DNA of 47,062 nt from Thiohalospira halophila DSM 15071 (GCF_900112605.1 NZ_FOMJ01000011.1:1-47062); one strand, 5' to 3'. Counted from the first letter of the stretch, positions 24,380 to 32,948 are shown. Notes: a model not told the origin generated them from the letters alone. Numbers and translations are program-made.

Positions 24380-25237
24380 TTGGCTTCACTGGCGCGCGCC
24401 CGGGCGGTCTTCCACCGCATCCACCACAACAAGTTCTTCGAGACCTTCGTCATCGCCGTGATCCTGCTCTCGGCGGTGCTGGTCGGCGTACGCACCTACG
24501 AGGTGGAGCCGGACTTCCTGCCCTTCATCAACGCCCTGGACTACGGGGTCACGCTCTTCTTCCTGGTGGAGCTCCTCATCCGCATGGCCAGCGCCGGCAG
24601 GCTGCGCCACTTCTTCCGCCACGGCTGGAACGTCTTCGATTTCGTGGTGGTGGTGGTGAGCCTGGTGCCGGCGGAGTGGGCGGGGACGGCGCTGGTGGCG
24701 CGGCTTCTGCGGGTCTTCCGGATCCTGCGGCTGGTCTCCTTCATCCCCGAGCTGCGGATGCTGGTCAACGCGCTGATCCAGTCGCTGCCGCGGCTGTTCT
24801 ACGTGATGCTGATGATGTTCGTCATCTTCTACATCTACGCCGCCATCGGCAGCCTGGTCTTCGCCGGCATCAACGAGGCCATGTGGGGCAACATCTTCCG
24901 GGCGATGCTCACGCTCTTCCGCATCGCCACCTTCGAGGACTGGACCGACCTGATGTACGAGACCCAGGCGGTCTACCCCCTCTCCTGGATCTACTACGTC
25001 ACCTTCATCTTCCTGGCGGCCTTCGTCTTCCTGAACATGGTCATCGGCATCATCCTGGACGTGATGCAGCGCGAGCACGAGAAGATGGACCGGGAAGCGG
25101 CCATGGCCGACGGCCAGGAGCCGGTGCAGCAGGAGGCGCCGCCGGCGGCCTCCGGCGAGGACCTCTCGGCCCTCCACGCCCGGCTGGAGCGGATCGAGCG
25201 GCTGCTGGAGGCGCGCCGGGACAGCGAGCGCCAATGA
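24380..25237 (+). CDS. Bacterial voltage-gated sodium channel-type ion transporter
   Basis: A 285-residue six-transmembrane channel subunit. S1 is VIAVILLSAVLVGVRT, S4 is the Arg-rich ARLLRVFRILRLVSFIPELR, and the pore loop reads LFRIATFEDWTDLMYE. The filter TFEDW corresponds to TLESW in NaChBac/NavAb, which marks a homotetrameric Na+ (or Na+/Ca2+) channel of the BacNav class. S6 is FVFLNMVIGIILDVMQREHEK, followed by a C-terminal helix (LSALHARLERIERLLEARRD) resembling the four-helix coiled coil of NavMs. The start is TTG at 24380 with GAGGAGGG 6 bases upstream. In alkaliphiles and halophiles such channels serve Na+ re-entry, pH homeostasis or motility. Confidence 0.92.
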   Translation: MASLARARAVFHRIHHNKFFETFVIAVILLSAVLVGVRTYEVEPDFLPFINALDYGVTLFFLVELLIRMASAGRLRHFFRHGWNVFDFVVVVVSLVPAEWAGTALVARLLRVFRILRLVSFIPELRMLVNALIQSLPRLFYVMLMMFVIFYIYAAIGSLVFAGINEAMWGNIFRAMLTLFRIATFEDWTDLMYETQAVYPLSWIYYVTFIFLAAFVFLNMVIGIILDVMQREHEKMDREAAMADGQEPVQQEAPPAASGEDLSALHARLERIERLLEARRDSERQ

Positions 25238-25294
25238 CCGGCTTCCCGGATCGGCGCCTCACCCGCGCCCTGGCGGCCGGGAGGCCGGGCTCCA

Positions 25295-25594
25295 TCAGCC
25301 CCGGTTAGCGTCCCGGATCTCGCCCAGTCGGTCGAAGATCCCGAACAGGACGATCCAGAGCTCGCAGGTCACCCGCCAGACCAGCACCGCGAAGACGCCG
25401 CCCACCAGGGCGGCGAGGATCTGGCCGAAGCCACTGCCGCCGAAGCCGTGGCCCATCATGCCCACGCCGCCGAAGACCTGCGCCAGCACCCCGACGGCGA
25501 TGATGACGATACCCACCCAGTAGAGGATGCGGATAAGGGAGGGGGCGATCATCTTCTCGAAGCTGCCCAGATCGGAGAACCGGAAACCCTGCAT
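25295..25594 (-). CDS. DUF4282 membrane protein
   Basis: A 99-residue inner-membrane protein matching the DUF4282 pattern: a cytoplasmic N-terminus (FRFSDLGSFEKMIAPSLIRI), two transmembrane segments (YWVGIVIIAVGVLAQVFGGV and LVGGVFAVLVWRVTCELWIV), and a short polar tail (FGIFDRLGEIRD). A Gly/Met/His-rich loop lies between the segments. The frame continues upstream through noncoding sequence and the next gene, but the ATG at 25594 has AGGAGG at good distance and gives the family length. Function of DUF4282 is unknown. It is convergent with the Nav-type channel gene. Confidence 0.87.
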   Translation of the reverse strand: MQGFRFSDLGSFEKMIAPSLIRILYWVGIVIIAVGVLAQVFGGVGMMGHGFGGSGFGQILAALVGGVFAVLVWRVTCELWIVLFGIFDRLGEIRDANRG

Positions 25595-25689
25595 ACTGCC
25601 TCCTGCTCGTGATGGTTGATTGCAGGACCACCGTGCGCTCCACCTGCACCCCTGGCAAGCGAAGCGACTGACCAGGGATTCGGCAGGGG

Positions 25690-26661
25690 TCATTCCGGCG
25701 GGACGGACGGGGCATCGGCGTCGGTGATCATGGTATTGCGGCCAGCGGCCTTGGCGGCATACATGAGGCCATCGGCGCGGAGCATGAGTTCGTCCACGCC
25801 CTCTCCCGGACGCAGGGTCGCCGCGCCCACGGAGATGGTCACCGACCGATCGTCGGGCCGCTCCGGCGGCTCGATGCCGGCCACCGCCTCCACCAGCCGC
25901 CGGGCCAGCGTCCGGGCCCCCTCGGCAGCCGTCTCCGGCAGCACCGCGATGAACTCCTCGCCCCCGGCCCGGCCCAGGTGGTCGGTCTCCCGCAGGGCCT
26001 GTCGGCAGTTCCGGGCCACCGCCTCCAGCACCGCGTCGCCCATGGCGTGGCCATGGCGGTCGTTGACCCGCTTGAAGTGGTCGACGTCGATCATCAGCAG
26101 GCTGAGGGGATGGTGGTAGCGACGCGCCCGGCCCAGCTCCTCCCGGGCGAGATCGAGGAGGTGCTGGCGGTTGGCCAGGTGGGTGAGGGGGTCGATGGTG
26201 GCCGCCCGGCGCAACTCGTCCTCCAGCGCCTTGCGGTGGGTGATGTTCACCGCCACCCAGAGCACCACCGGCCGCGGGTGGTCGAAGCCGGGCAGCGGCA
26301 GGATCCGGGCCTCGAACCACTGCTGATCGGTGGCCCGCGCCTGCTCCCGGACGGAGGCGGGCAGGCCCTCCACCTCGGCGACCCGCAGGGGATATTCCAG
26401 GGTACGCAGCTCCCCGCTCTCCAGGACCTCCCGGATGCAGGTCAGGAAGTGGTCGGCCACCGCGGGGGGCAGGACCTGGTGGAGGGTGCTGCCCTCCAGG
26501 GCCTGGCCGTCGGCATACATCGCCTCGTTGCTGCCGCCGATGACCTGGACGTAGCGCCCCTCATCATCGAGGACGAAGGAGATGTCGGGCAGTGCCCGCA
26601 GCACGGCCTGCAGCTGTTGCCGCTCGGCCTCGAGCCGGATGGATTCGGGACTGGCGTGCAC
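25690..26661 (-). CDS. PAS-GGDEF diguanylate cyclase
   Basis: A 323-residue soluble protein. Residues about 15-140 form a PAS domain (LPDISFVLDDEGRYVQVIGG and a PAC-like WFEARILPLPGFDHPRPVVL). Residues about 155-315 form a GGDEF domain: DPLTHLANRQHLL, MIDVDHFKRVNDRHGHAMGD, then the active site RAGGEEFIAVLPE near 232. An inhibitory I-site RETD sits five residues before GGEEF, so feedback inhibition by c-di-GMP is likely. It makes c-di-GMP from GTP in response to an unknown PAS signal. The start is GTG at 26661 behind a GGGGG run. It diverges from the DUF4105 gene. Confidence 0.92.
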   Translation of the reverse strand: MHASPESIRLEAERQQLQAVLRALPDISFVLDDEGRYVQVIGGSNEAMYADGQALEGSTLHQVLPPAVADHFLTCIREVLESGELRTLEYPLRVAEVEGLPASVREQARATDQQWFEARILPLPGFDHPRPVVLWVAVNITHRKALEDELRRAATIDPLTHLANRQHLLDLAREELGRARRYHHPLSLLMIDVDHFKRVNDRHGHAMGDAVLEAVARNCRQALRETDHLGRAGGEEFIAVLPETAAEGARTLARRLVEAVAGIEPPERPDDRSVTISVGAATLRPGEGVDELMLRADGLMYAAKAAGRNTMITDADAPSVPPE

Positions 26662-26773
26662 GTATTCGAACCCCCTTTAAGTACCGGACCGTACCCGGCC
26701 CCGGTGATCACGACAAGCGGGTGACCAATCTCTGGTAGCCTGGCGTCTTTCATCCGGAAAAGTCCTGAGGACC

Positions 26774-28696
26774 ATGCTCCGTCTACCCGCCCGTTGCCTT
26801 CTGTTGCTCGTGGCCACCTTTCTCGTTGCCGGTACGCACACTGCCCGGGCCGGTGCCCCGGAACCCATCATCGATCGGGCCCGGGCCGAAGACCTCGCGG
26901 GACAGCGCGCCTGGCGCTTCCTGCTGCATGCTCGCGAGGGCCACGCCAACCGCCGCAGTCAGGTGGACGATCCCGGATTCTTCCTGGCTCCGGAGGGCGA
27001 CGGTGATCCCGCCGCGGAACTGGAGGCAACGCTGCACGGCTTCTTCCGCCCCGCCGGCCAGGGAGACCGTCACCCACGCTGCCGCTACCCGGCCCGCTTC
27101 CACTGGCTGAATGAGCAACTCGACCTTGCGGAAGCGGACCTCCCCGAGCCGACCTGTACGGCGTTCGAGGACTGGAAGGAGTCCCTGGGTGGCCCCCGGG
27201 GAGCGACCCTGATCTTCCCGGCCGCCTATCTGAACAACCCCTCCTCCATGTACGGACACACCCTGCTCCGGCTGGATCGGGAGGGCCAGGACCGACAGAC
27301 CAAGATGCTCTCACCCACCGTCAACTACGCCGCCGACCCGGGCAATGACGGCGGCATCGCCTTCGCCTTCAAGGGCATTGCCGGCTTCTACCCCGGTACC
27401 TTCTCCATCGCCCCGTACCACGAGAAGATCAAACTCTATAACGACATGGAGAGCCGGGATATCTGGGAATATCGCCTGGATCTCGAACCCGCCGAGGTGG
27501 ACCAGCTGGTTCGCCACGTCTGGGAGATGCGAGGCGTCCGCTTCGACTATTACTTCTTCAGCGAAAACTGCTCCAGCCAGCTCCTGGCCCTGCTGGAGGT
27601 GGCACGCCCGTCGCTGGACCTCTCCGAGGAGTTCGATCTCTGGGCCATCCCGGCCGACACGGTCAAGGCGGTCCGCAGGGCCGGCCTGGTGGATGGGACG
27701 GACTACCGGCCCGCCCTGGCCACCCGCGTCCGAGAACGCGCCCGGGCCCTGGAGGCGGCGCAGGCCGGCCTGGCCCGGCAATGCTCCCGGGGCACCTCGA
27801 TCCCGGAGGACGCGCTCTCCCGACAGGATCCGGAGGCGGCCGCGAGGATCCTCGACCTGGCCTACCTCGATCTTCGCCATCGATACCGGGAGGGCGAGGC
27901 CTCACGCGACGATCTGGCAGGGCGGGGCCATGAACTCCTGGTCCAGCGCGCGGCCACAGGCGTCCCGGACAACCGCACACCGCTCACGGAACCGCAGGTG
28001 CGACCCGATGAGGGCCACGGCTCGGCCCGGGCGGCGCTCGGCTTCGGCAGCCGCGAAGGCGGGGCCTTCCAGTCCCTCCGACTCCGGGCCACCTATCACG
28101 ACATCCTGGACCCCGAAGGGGGCTTCATCCCCGGTGCGCGGATCAATTTCGCGGATCTCCATCTCCGGCACTACATGGACGCCGACCAACGCGAACGGCG
28201 CCTGGAGGTGGAACGGTTCGACATCATCGACATCGTCTCCCTCGCCCCCCGCGGCCCGTTCATCCGGGGGCTCTCCTGGCGGGTCACCAGCGGTTACCAC
28301 CGGTATCCGGTGAACGCCAACGGTGAGGCCGGGAATGGGCCCGGCGTCTGGCGCACCCGGGGCGGGACCGGAATGGCCTGGCTGGCCGGCCCGGCCCGAC
28401 CCTACGTGTTCGCAGAATCGGCCGTGGATGTGGGTGGTGGCCTGGATCCCAGTGCGGGTGCCGGGCTTGGCGGACGCCTCGGCCTCTATCTCGACACGGG
28501 CGAGGGATGGCGCTGGAACCTGGAGGCGGGGGGCCTTCGCTTCGCCGCCGGCGCCACTCACAGTGAGGCCCACCTGCGCCTGCGCGGACGCTGGACACTC
28601 GGCCGCAACCACGCGCTGCGCCTCCAGCTGGAACGCCGTCGGACCTTCGACCACTTGACCGATGAGGCCGGACTGTCGTGGCACGTCTATTTCTGA
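26774..28696 (+). CDS. DUF4105-containing envelope protein
   Basis: A 640-residue exported protein. A signal peptide of about 26 residues (LPARCLLLLVATFLVAGTHT) precedes an N-terminal helical region (AWRFLLHAREGHANRRSQVD). The DUF4105 core runs about residues 150-310 with its hallmark LNNPSSMYGHTLLRLD, DGGIAFAFKGIAGFYPGTF, and YYFFSENCSSQLLALLE, carrying conserved His and Cys that resemble a papain-like/NlpC-type active-site arrangement. The C-terminal 220 residues alternate beta strands with aromatic residues and end WHVYF, an outer-membrane beta-barrel-like finish. Function is unknown, probably in the envelope. CTGAGG precedes the ATG. Its end overlaps the next gene by 19 bases. Confidence 0.87.
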   Translation: MLRLPARCLLLLVATFLVAGTHTARAGAPEPIIDRARAEDLAGQRAWRFLLHAREGHANRRSQVDDPGFFLAPEGDGDPAAELEATLHGFFRPAGQGDRHPRCRYPARFHWLNEQLDLAEADLPEPTCTAFEDWKESLGGPRGATLIFPAAYLNNPSSMYGHTLLRLDREGQDRQTKMLSPTVNYAADPGNDGGIAFAFKGIAGFYPGTFSIAPYHEKIKLYNDMESRDIWEYRLDLEPAEVDQLVRHVWEMRGVRFDYYFFSENCSSQLLALLEVARPSLDLSEEFDLWAIPADTVKAVRRAGLVDGTDYRPALATRVRERARALEAAQAGLARQCSRGTSIPEDALSRQDPEAAARILDLAYLDLRHRYREGEASRDDLAGRGHELLVQRAATGVPDNRTPLTEPQVRPDEGHGSARAALGFGSREGGAFQSLRLRATYHDILDPEGGFIPGARINFADLHLRHYMDADQRERRLEVERFDIIDIVSLAPRGPFIRGLSWRVTSGYHRYPVNANGEAGNGPGVWRTRGGTGMAWLAGPARPYVFAESAVDVGGGLDPSAGAGLGGRLGLYLDTGEGWRWNLEAGGLRFAAGATHSEAHLRLRGRWTLGRNHALRLQLERRRTFDHLTDEAGLSWHVYF

Positions 28697-29511
28697 CCCT
28701 GCTCGCCCTGCTGGTACTGAATGGCTGCACCGGCCTCTTCTTCCATCCCGCCGAGCCCTGGGTACGGACGCCCTCGGACGTCGGCGTGGACTACCGGGAC
28801 GTCTATTTTCGGTCGGAGGGCGGCCCGCAACTCCACGGCTGGTTCCTCCCTGCCGCCAGCGCGAAGGGGACGGTCGTCTTCTTCCACGGCAATGCGGAGA
28901 ACGTCTCCACCCATCTGGCCAGCGTCTTCTGGCTGCCCCGACGGGGTTTCAACGTCTTCCTTATGGACTATCGCGGTTACGGCTCCTCCGAAGGCAGCCC
29001 CACGCCTGCCGGACTGGTCGCCGACATGCGGGCCGGCCTCGCCGAGGCACTTACTCAGGAGGGTGTGGAACCCGGGCGCGTCATCGCCTGGGGGCAGAGC
29101 CTGGGAGCCGCTCTCCTACCGGCCGCCCTTTCGCATTCCGAACATCGCCCGGCAATCGCCGGCGCCATCCTCGACAGCCCCTTCTCCAGCTTCCGCGCCA
29201 TCACCCGGGAGAAGCTGGCCGGCTTCTGGCTTACCTGGCCGTTCCAGTACCTCGGGGCATGGACCGTGGACGATACCTTCAGCCCGGATCGTTACATGGC
29301 GGCTTTCGACCCCCTCCCCCTGCTGCTGCTCCACAATCGCGGAGACTCGATCATCCCGCCCCATCACAGCGCTCGACTGCACGAGTTGGCCGGCCCCGGC
29401 AGCGATTTCTGGCTCCTCCCGGAAGCGGGGCACATCCAGACCACGAACAGACCGGAGAACCGGGACCGGATCCTGACCTGGATGCGCACCGTCGTTTCGA
29501 AAATGGATTGA
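28678..29511 (+). CDS. Alpha/beta hydrolase lipoprotein
   Basis: A 277-residue serine hydrolase with a lipoprotein signal (LLALLVLNGC, Cys near residue 17). The alpha/beta-hydrolase fold of the BEM46/YfhR type is clear: VVFFHGNAENVS with the oxyanion HGN, LMDYRGYGSSEGSP, the nucleophile in AWGQSLGAALLP, the Asp in LHNRGDSIIPPHHS, and the catalytic His in PEAGHIQTTN. Substrate is unknown; an ester or lipid in the envelope is plausible. The GTG start lies inside the last codons of the DUF4105 gene, a 19-base overlap, so the two are surely co-expressed and may act together. It is 67 bases upstream of the DUF3015 gene. Confidence 0.88.
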   Translation: MARLFLTLLALLVLNGCTGLFFHPAEPWVRTPSDVGVDYRDVYFRSEGGPQLHGWFLPAASAKGTVVFFHGNAENVSTHLASVFWLPRRGFNVFLMDYRGYGSSEGSPTPAGLVADMRAGLAEALTQEGVEPGRVIAWGQSLGAALLPAALSHSEHRPAIAGAILDSPFSSFRAITREKLAGFWLTWPFQYLGAWTVDDTFSPDRYMAAFDPLPLLLLHNRGDSIIPPHHSARLHELAGPGSDFWLLPEAGHIQTTNRPENRDRILTWMRTVVSKMD

Positions 29512-29578
29512 CACCACCACGACGTTAGGGGAATGTTGAGGACGCAGCGATATCAACTGCAGAGACAAGGAGATACCC

Positions 29579-30064
29579 ATGTTCAAGAAGACGATTCTCG
29601 CGGCTGCCTTCATCAGCCTCCCCGCCGGTGCAGCCATGGCCAAGGACTCCACCGGCTGCGGTGCCGGGACCATGATCTTCGAGGGGCAGTCCGGCCTCGT
29701 TCCCCAGGTCCTGGCCGTGACCACCAACGGCATTTCCGGTAACCAGACCTTCGGCATCTCCACCGGAACCCTGGGTTGCGATACCAATGGCACCGTGCAG
29801 GCCTCCGCTCGTGCCACTCAGTTCGCCTCCGCGAACATGGAGAAGCTGGCTCACGACATGGCAGCCGGCGGTGGCGAGACCCTCGCCTCGCTGGCCGATG
29901 TCATCGGCGTTGCCGAGGCCGATCGGGACGCCTTCTACCAGGCGGCTCGTGACAACTTCAGCAGCATCTACGCCGGCGCCGACACCACCGCGGGCGAGCT
30001 GGTAGACAACCTGGGCAAGGTGATGGCCGAGGATCGGAAGCTGTCCGCTTACACCACTGCCTGA
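29579..30064 (+). CDS. DUF3015 secreted protein
   Basis: A 161-residue exported protein. A clean signal peptide ends at AGAAMA-KDS (about residue 22). Mature text follows the DUF3015 pattern: STGCGAGTMIFEGQSGL, QVLAVTTNGISGNQTFGIST, GTLGCDTNG, ANMEKLAHDMAAGGGETLASL, and a helical C-terminal half. Two Cys probably pair in the periplasm. Function of the family is unknown. AAGGAG sits 6 bases before the ATG. The gene is followed by a good intrinsic terminator, so it ends the DUF4105-hydrolase-DUF3015 cluster, although the 67-base gap before it may hold its own promoter. Confidence 0.9.
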   Translation: MFKKTILAAAFISLPAGAAMAKDSTGCGAGTMIFEGQSGLVPQVLAVTTNGISGNQTFGISTGTLGCDTNGTVQASARATQFASANMEKLAHDMAAGGGETLASLADVIGVAEADRDAFYQAARDNFSSIYAGADTTAGELVDNLGKVMAEDRKLSAYTTA

Positions 30065-30089
30065 TCGGCAGCCCCGTCCGCTCCATCGA

Positions 30090-30124
30090 CCCCCGTCGGA
30101 GCCTTTGCTCCGCGGGGGTTTTCT
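30090..30124 (+). terminator. Rho-independent terminator after DUF3015 gene
   Basis: Arms CCCCCGTCGGAGC (30090-30102) and GCTCCGCGGGGG (30107-30118) form a long stem with a CTTT loop and a small internal mismatch, followed directly by TTTTCTCGTT. It lies 26 bases after the stop, between convergent genes. Confidence 0.85.
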
Positions 30125-30143
30125 CGTTCAGGGAGACGGTGTC

Positions 30144-30935
30144 CTAGCGCAGCCGCTCCAGCCGCAACCGCTGGCGCTCGTCGAAGAGGCGGCGGGCGCC
30201 CAGGGCGACCGCCACCAGGGTGCCCAGGCCGGTTCCCACGGCGATGAGCGCCATGATGAGGATCTGGTACTTCACCGCCTCCGCCGGCGGGGTGCCGGAG
30301 AGGATCTGGCCGGTCATCATGCCGGGGAGGCTGACCACCCCGGCGGCGGCCATGGCGTTGATCACCGGGACCATGCCCACCCGCATGGCGTCGCGCCGGA
30401 TGTCGGCCAGGGCCTGGGCGCGGTCCTCGCCCAGCATCAGCCGCTGCTCGATGACCGCCCGCTGCTCCACCGCCGCCGAGGTGAGCCGTTCCAGCCCCAG
30501 GGCGACGCCGTTCATGGTATTGCCCAGGAGCATCCCCAGCAGGGGGATGGCGTACTGCGGCGCGTGCCACGGCGCCGGCTGGATGATGGCCAGCAGGGCG
30601 AGCAGGGTCACCGAGAAGGCGGCGACGAACATGGAGAGCGTCCCCAGCCCGTAGCCCCAGCCGCCGCGGAAGCGGTGGGGCTGGCGGGCGGCCACCTCGC
30701 GCCCGGCCACCGCCAGCATCACCCCCGCCACCGGCAGTAGCCACCAGGGAGTGGCGGCGGCGAAGAGCGCCTCCAGCACCAGCCCCACCAGGGCGAGCTG
30801 GACAGCCATGCGCAGGGTGGCGACGACGAAGCGCCGGCCGATGCCCAGCCCCAGAAGGGTGGAGAGCCCCGCCAGCAGCAGGACCAGCCCGGCGGCCAGG
30901 CCCAGGTCCCAGGGGGTCAGCCGGATCAGCTCCAT
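30144..30935 (-). CDS. fetB: FetB-type iron export ABC permease (UPF0014)
   Basis: A 263-residue inner-membrane protein of the UPF0014/FetB family with about seven hydrophobic segments. Characteristic text includes MAVQLALVGLVLEALF, LLGMLLGNTMNGVALGLERL, RDAMRVGMVPVINAMAAAGV, and SLPGMMTGQILSGTPPAEAV, which is strongly conserved in the family. With FetA it forms an exporter linked to iron homeostasis and oxidative stress resistance in E. coli. The ATG at 30935 lies inside the last codons of the ATPase gene (10-base overlap), so the pair is translationally coupled. The C-terminus is basic (RLFDERQRLRLERLR). Confidence 0.93.
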   Translation of the reverse strand: MELIRLTPWDLGLAAGLVLLLAGLSTLLGLGIGRRFVVATLRMAVQLALVGLVLEALFAAATPWWLLPVAGVMLAVAGREVAARQPHRFRGGWGYGLGTLSMFVAAFSVTLLALLAIIQPAPWHAPQYAIPLLGMLLGNTMNGVALGLERLTSAAVEQRAVIEQRLMLGEDRAQALADIRRDAMRVGMVPVINAMAAAGVVSLPGMMTGQILSGTPPAEAVKYQILIMALIAVGTGLGTLVAVALGARRLFDERQRLRLERLR

Positions 30936-31543
30936 GCCGCCTCCCCTGTCTCGACTCGGCCATCCACCAGGGTCAGGCGGCGGTCGGCGACCCGGCCCAG
31001 CTCCGCCTCGTCGTGGGCCACCCAGAGCACGGCCACTCCGGTGTCACGCCGCTCCCGGATGCACTCCACCACGCGCCCGGCACTGGCGGCATCGAGATTG
31101 GCCGTCGGCTCGTCCAGCAGCAGGACCTGCGGGTCGCGCGCCAGCAGCCGCGCCAGGGCCAGGCGCTGGCGTTCGCCGGTGGAGCAGGTCGACGGCGCCC
31201 GCTGCAGGATGGCGCGGTTGAGCCCCAGCGCCGCCAGGGGCGGGTCGGTATCGAGCGGAAAGTGAGCGCCCACTGTCTCTGCCCACCAGACCGGCTCCGC
31301 CGGCAGCAACCCCACTCGCCGCCGCCACTCCGTGGGCTCCACGTCATCAGCGGGGACCCCGTCCAGAGCGAGTGCCCCCTGCCGAGCATCGAGATCGGCC
31401 AGCGCACGCAGCAGCTGGGTCTTGCCGCTGCCCGAGGGCCCGGCGAGCCCGATGCACTCCCCGATTGCCAGCGCCAGTTCGAGGGGGCCGATGCGGGCGG
31501 TGGTCAGCCCCCGGGCATTCAGTCGCGCCATCCGCTTGCCCAT
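30926..31543 (-). CDS. fetA: FetA-type iron export ABC ATPase
   Basis: A 205-residue ABC ATPase. Walker A is LAGPSGSGKTQLLRAL, the Q-loop region LLPAEPVWWAETVG, the signature STCSTGERQRLALARLL (CSTGE in place of LSGGQ), Walker B VLLLDEPTANLD, and the switch His WVAHDEAELGR. Short length and FetB as partner fit FetA (YbbL). The frame extends to 31624, but the ATG at 31543 (MGKRMARL) follows AGGGAG and avoids the divergent gene's leader; a second ATG at 31531 is possible. It powers iron export through FetB. Confidence 0.9.
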   Translation of the reverse strand: MGKRMARLNARGLTTARIGPLELALAIGECIGLAGPSGSGKTQLLRALADLDARQGALALDGVPADDVEPTEWRRRVGLLPAEPVWWAETVGAHFPLDTDPPLAALGLNRAILQRAPSTCSTGERQRLALARLLARDPQVLLLDEPTANLDAASAGRVVECIRERRDTGVAVLWVAHDEAELGRVADRRLTLVDGRVETGEAAWS

Positions 31544-31601
31544 GCTCCCTGTCGGTGTGTCGGTTAGACTACCGCGCCCGCAGTACTGGAGCGAGAGAAC
31601 C

Positions 31602-31838
31602 ATGTCACTGGAAGAGCGAATCACCGCCCTGGAGGCGGATCTGGATCAAGTGGGCCTCGGCGGCCTGGGTCGCCACCTGGACGCGCTGGAGGAGAAGCGC
31701 GCCCTCTTCCACCCCGAGGCACTGGCCTACCTGGAACGCGCCCGGGGGGAGTGGGGCATGGGCCAGGTCGAGCAGGTCCGCAACAGCCTGCGCGAGGTGG
31801 TGGACGCCTACCGCCGCCTCCACTTCGGCTGCCCCTGA
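31602..31838 (+). CDS. Small helical protein, unknown function
   Basis: A 78-residue acidic, entirely helical protein: MSLEERITALEADLDQVGLG, then a Leu/Glu-rich helix (GRHLDALEEKRALFHPEAL) and WGMGQVEQVRNSLREVVDAY. No family is recognised. It diverges from fetA with 58 bases between starts and is convergent with the next gene (24-base gap). A GAGAG lies before the ATG. Codon use matches the neighbours, so it is likely real. Confidence 0.6.
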   Translation: MSLEERITALEADLDQVGLGGLGRHLDALEEKRALFHPEALAYLERARGEWGMGQVEQVRNSLREVVDAYRRLHFGCP

Positions 31839-31862
31839 GGGCCCCTCTCGGCTGCCTGCGGC

Positions 31863-32204
31863 TTACTCGGTGAGCTGAATGGTCGCCTCTCCGCTGGCGC
31901 GGTCGATGGTGACGGCCACGGTGCAGTACTCCGGTTCCGGCTCCACCGGGGTGGGGTCGTCGGCACAGCTACAGCCGATATCCATACCGGTATAGAAGAG
32001 GCCGGCGCGCAGGTGGAGCCGCTCGGGGTCCGCTTCGCGGTGCAGGAGGGTGGCGCTCACCGGGTCATCCAGCGCTTGCTGGGTCCGGCTCAGGCCGGCC
32101 TGCAGGGGCAGGGTGTCGCGGTCGACGGCCGCGAGTTCCCGGGTAAAGACCGCCTCGAAGTCGGCCCGGTCCCAGGCCGCCAGGGTCTCGGGCAGGGCAA
32201 CCAT
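31863..32204 (-). CDS. Small uncharacterised protein with CxC motif
   Basis: A 113-residue soluble protein. The N-terminal half is helical and acidic (LPETLAAWDRADFEAVFTRE). The C-terminal half has beta character with three Cys (DIGCSCADDPTPVEPEPEYC), which could bind a metal or form disulfides, and ends VTIDRASGEATIQLTE. I recognise no family with confidence. The frame opens at a TTG 6 codons earlier, but the ATG at 32204 has GGAGGT 4 bases upstream. It diverges from the rhomboid gene over about 100 bases. Confidence 0.7.
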   Translation of the reverse strand: MVALPETLAAWDRADFEAVFTRELAAVDRDTLPLQAGLSRTQQALDDPVSATLLHREADPERLHLRAGLFYTGMDIGCSCADDPTPVEPEPEYCTVAVTIDRASGEATIQLTE

Positions 32205-32306
32205 GCCTACCTCCGCTGCCAACCGTTCCTGCCGCGGAGTATGGTCGGCACGGCGGAGGGGCTCAACGGTCTGCTACCATGCTGCGCAGTCCCCGCGGAG
32301 AGTCCC

Positions 32307-32948
32307 ATGCGTCCCGCCCGCCGCTTCGATCCCTTCCCGCCGGTCATCATCGGCCTGCTGCTGGTCAACGGCGGCCTGTTCCTGGCGCAGGGGATCCTGC
32401 CGGAGCTCTTCCGCCTCTTTGCGCTCTGGCCGCTGGAGGCGCCGGCGATGGTGATGACGCCGGACGGACCCATGCGGGTGCCGGGATTCCACTGGTACCA
32501 GCTACTGACCTACGGCTTCCTCCACGGCGGACCCTTCCACCTCTTCGTGAACCTCTTCGCCCTGTGGATGTTCGGGGTCCCGCTGGAAAACGCCTGGGGG
32601 TCGCGACGCTTCGCCTTCTACTTCCTGATCTGCGTCGCCGGCGCGGGGCTGGTGCAGCTCCTGGTGGTCTCCGCCGGCGGCGATATCCATCCCACCATCG
32701 GCGCCTCCGGCGGGGTCTTCGGCGTACTGCTGGCCTTCGGGGTCACCTGGCCCAATCAGCGGCTGATCCTGCTCTTCCCCCCGATCCCGCTGAAGGCGAA
32801 GTGGTTCGTGCTGATCTTCGGCGCCATCGAGCTGTGGTTGGGCGTGAGCGGGACCCAGGCCGGGGTGGCCCACTTCGCCCATCTCGGCGGGATGCTCTTC
32901 GGCGGAGTCCTGCTGCTCGCCTGGCGCGGTCGCGTCCGGCGCTACTAG
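32307..32948 (+). CDS. Rhomboid family intramembrane serine protease
   Basis: A 213-residue six-transmembrane protease. The catalytic Ser134 is in TIGASGGVFGVLLAFG and the catalytic His in HFAHLGGMLFGG (His192). The loop and first segments match the family (HWYQLLTYGFLHGGPFHLF with the conserved H-x-x-x-N around Asn82, and WGSRRFAFYFLICV). It would cleave transmembrane substrates in the inner membrane. The frame is open 98 codons upstream, but the ATG at 32307 has GGAG 6 bases before it and gives the usual short cytoplasmic N-terminus. Its TAG stop overlaps the stop of the convergent diguanylate cyclase gene in a shared CTAG. Confidence 0.92.
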   Translation: MRPARRFDPFPPVIIGLLLVNGGLFLAQGILPELFRLFALWPLEAPAMVMTPDGPMRVPGFHWYQLLTYGFLHGGPFHLFVNLFALWMFGVPLENAWGSRRFAFYFLICVAGAGLVQLLVVSAGGDIHPTIGASGGVFGVLLAFGVTWPNQRLILLFPPIPLKAKWFVLIFGAIELWLGVSGTQAGVAHFAHLGGMLFGGVLLLAWRGRVRRY

